A stretch of DNA of 15,898 nucleotides from Nitrospira sp. (GTDB taxonomy: Bacteria; Nitrospirota; Nitrospiria; Nitrospirales; Nitrospiraceae), in the NCBI GenBank assembly GCA_005116795.1, contig SWDL01000384.1, forward strand, positions 1 to 15,898. The letters run 5' to 3'. Position 1 is the first letter of the stretch. Each line of letters begins with the position of its first letter. The translations under genes and the position numbers were made by a program. The notes under the pieces are model-generated. The model was given only the letters and a program-made list of their open reading frames with translations. It made no database searches and was not told where the DNA came from. Shown piece after piece: positions 14,619 through 15,898 of the stretch.

Positions 14619-14908
14619 CCGTGCATCGGTGAAAACCTGACACCATGAGAAATGGTAATCAGCAACTCCCAATCGGTCTTCGCTCGAGAACCCGGGGACT
14701 GGAGATTCGCCGGCGGGACGATCAAGTCCCGCGCATCCGGCCCTTGTCCGTCCAGGTTCTTGCCGTGGCAACGGAGGCAATGTTGTTCGAAGATGGCTTG
14801 ACCGTTCGTGGGGTTCCCTCTGATCACCTCCGCCCAAGCGGAGAGCGCAAAGACCGTCACGGCCACGATGATGATGATTCCGACAGGTCCCATATATCTA
14901 TATCTCAT
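14594..14908 (-). CDS. Small exported c-type cytochrome, C-terminally truncated
   Basis: Periplasmic mono-haem cytochrome c. GGAGGG precedes the ATG at 14908. The N-terminus (MRYRYMGPVGIIIIVAVTVFALSAWA) is a signal or membrane anchor. GQAIFEQHCLRCHGKNLDGQGP carries the CxxCH haem site (C44, C47, H48). The typical class I middle follows: DLIVPPANLQSP, then WELLITISHGVRFSPMHG with the likely axial Met95. From about residue 97 (near 14618) the expected WxxxLTxxQxxDVxxYIR helix is replaced by PRCILRR and a stop, and the next bases read as part of another protein in a different frame. All haem ligands survive, but the C-terminal helix that packs on haem is lost. The ATPase gene lies 197 bp upstream on the same strand. 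That gap (14909-15105) shows nothing convincing. Confidence 0.82.
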   Translation of the reverse strand: MRYRYMGPVGIIIIVAVTVFALSAWAEVIRGNPTNGQAIFEQHCLRCHGKNLDGQGPDARDLIVPPANLQSPGSRAKTDWELLITISHGVRFSPMHGPRCILRR

Positions 14909-15105
14909 CGTTTCCCTCCTGGAGTAGGTTTCTTCCTTTCTCATACCTCTCACATCTCTTGCAGGGACAATGCCGGAATTCTGGATGAACCAAATGGGAA
15001 AAACCCTCAGTGGTGCAAGCTGTTAGTGAGGCAGCGGATGGCACCGCCGAACCGAGACGGCGGGGATGGGGCGTTTCAGGCCGAAGCAGGAGGCCGGCTG
15101 TCGCG

Positions 15106-15898
15106 TTATTCCCCAATGAAGGAGAAGTGGAGTGCTCGGCGTCGATGAACGCGGCGGCGGGTGATCCATTTGCGGAGCTCATCGGCGAGGAGGAGCCCGA
15201 AGGCCCCCGCGCATAACGGAAGCCATACCCAGGCGGGAATCGGCCCAGTCCCGAAGATGTGGTTGCCGACCGGAGTGTACACGATCACGCCCAAGACGAC
15301 CAGCTCACAGGCGATCCCCCAGAGGAGCAAGGGATTCGTGAAGAAGCCGAGGCGAAAGGCGGACACTCGCTCGGAACGGCAGGCGAACACGTTCGCCACC
15401 TGGGCGACGACGATGGCCGCGAAGGTCACAGCGGTCGCTTGTTTGTAGAGCGGATCAGACCAGTCCAGCGGCATGCCCCAGGTCCATCCCTGCGTCAGGA
15501 GCACGAGGAAGAATGCGGACATGGCGATCCCAGCTTCGATCAGGCCCAGAAAGGCATAGGAGCGCAGCAGGAGCGGGAGATTCATCAACCGCTCCGTGCG
15601 CGGGCGAGGCGGCATCGCCATGATGCCGGCGTCCGGCTTCTCGGCGCCCAGGGCCAAGGCCGGCACCATGTCGGTGCCCAGATCCACGGCGAGGATTTGC
15701 GGGACCGTGAGCGCCAGCGGCACGCCGAAAAAGCCATAGGCCAGATAGGGAATGATCTCGGGCACGTTGCTGGCCAGCACGTACGTGGAAAACTTTCGGA
15801 TGTTGGCGTAGACGGCCCGGCCTTCTTCAATGGCGTTGACGATGGTCGCAAAGTTATCGTCGAGCAAAATCATGTCCGCCGTTTCTTTCGCCACGTCG
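15106..15898 (-). CDS. P2-type cation-transporting ATPase, C-terminal part (5' end outside window)
   Basis: Only the last 260 or so residues are present and the frame is open to the window edge. It starts in the hinge after the phosphorylation domain (DVAKETADMILLDDNFATIVNAIEEGRAVYANIRKF), the signature of P-type ATPases. Membrane helices M5-M10 follow: ASNVPEIIPYLAYGFFGVPLALTVPQILAVDLGTDMVPALALG, then PRTERLMNLPLLLRSYAFLG and four further hydrophobic stretches. The PEII and DLGTDM sequences are the cation-site regions of the P2 (Ca2+/Na+,K+-like) group, not the heavy-metal P1B group. The ion is not determined. The V at 15894 (GTG) is internal, not a start. The C-terminus is short and basic (RKWITRRRVHRRR). 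Confidence 0.9.
   Translation of the reverse strand, partial: DVAKETADMILLDDNFATIVNAIEEGRAVYANIRKFSTYVLASNVPEIIPYLAYGFFGVPLALTVPQILAVDLGTDMVPALALGAEKPDAGIMAMPPRPRTERLMNLPLLLRSYAFLGLIEAGIAMSAFFLVLLTQGWTWGMPLDWSDPLYKQATAVTFAAIVVAQVANVFACRSERVSAFRLGFFTNPLLLWGIACELVVLGVIVYTPVGNHIFGTGPIPAWVWLPLCAGAFGLLLADELRKWITRRRVHRRRALHFSFIGE

Noticed and set aside
14645..15148. 167-codon plus-strand frame opposite cytochrome c
   Set aside because: It is antisense to the CxxCH-containing gene. No domain and no ribosome binding site.

Overview
The window looks like a chromosomal segment of a Nitrospira-type bacterium (phylum Nitrospirota). This rests on a high-GC chromosome carrying a cytosolic group 3b [NiFe]-hydrogenase operon with its maturation genes, as known from complete ammonia-oxidising Nitrospira, and on palindromic intergenic elements of a kind I associate with that genus from memory. 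No rRNA, tRNA or CRISPR array was seen, and no phylogenetic marker is present, so the assignment is an inference.

Positions 1-8896 (+) form one long hydrogenase block. In order they encode the beta subunit (5' end outside the window), a shortened gamma (flavin) subunit, the delta (small) and alpha (catalytic) subunits, the maturation endopeptidase, then HypA, HypF, HypC, HypD and a HypE-derived fusion. Spacing is tight: endopeptidase/hypA and hypA/hypF overlap, and hypF/hypC is nearly contiguous. Alpha and delta have all expected Ni and Fe-S cysteines. Two genes are not normal. The gamma subunit stops after its flavin half, and hypE passes in frame into the C-terminal part of an unrelated AIM24/TIGR00266 protein, losing its ATP-binding half and catalytic C-terminal cysteine. 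hypB is not in the window.

Positions 8937-11752 (+) hold three envelope-type genes: a membrane-anchored M48 metallopeptidase, a small probable lipoprotein and a DUF3179 protein. A strong hairpin follows. Positions 11910-13184 hold a divergent pair: a small secreted protein (-) and a regulator with two HxlR winged-helix domains in one chain (+), with an inverted repeat between them. A 201-bp palindromic element with 4-bp flanking direct repeats separates the regulator from a convergent VOC-family gene (-). A second MITE-like element (189 bp, perfect 20-bp terminal inverted repeats) lies beyond it.

Positions 14188-15898 hold the start of a formylglycine-generating-enzyme-like protein (+), a reverse-strand scrap of a membrane protein, a cytochrome c (-) cut after its last haem ligand, and the C-terminal part of a P2-type cation ATPase (-) running out of the window. 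The main theme is that at least four gene-internal breakpoints lie within about 14 kb. They are either real microdeletions and rearrangements that would have disabled the hydrogenase, or assembly joins. Deciding which is the most useful check.
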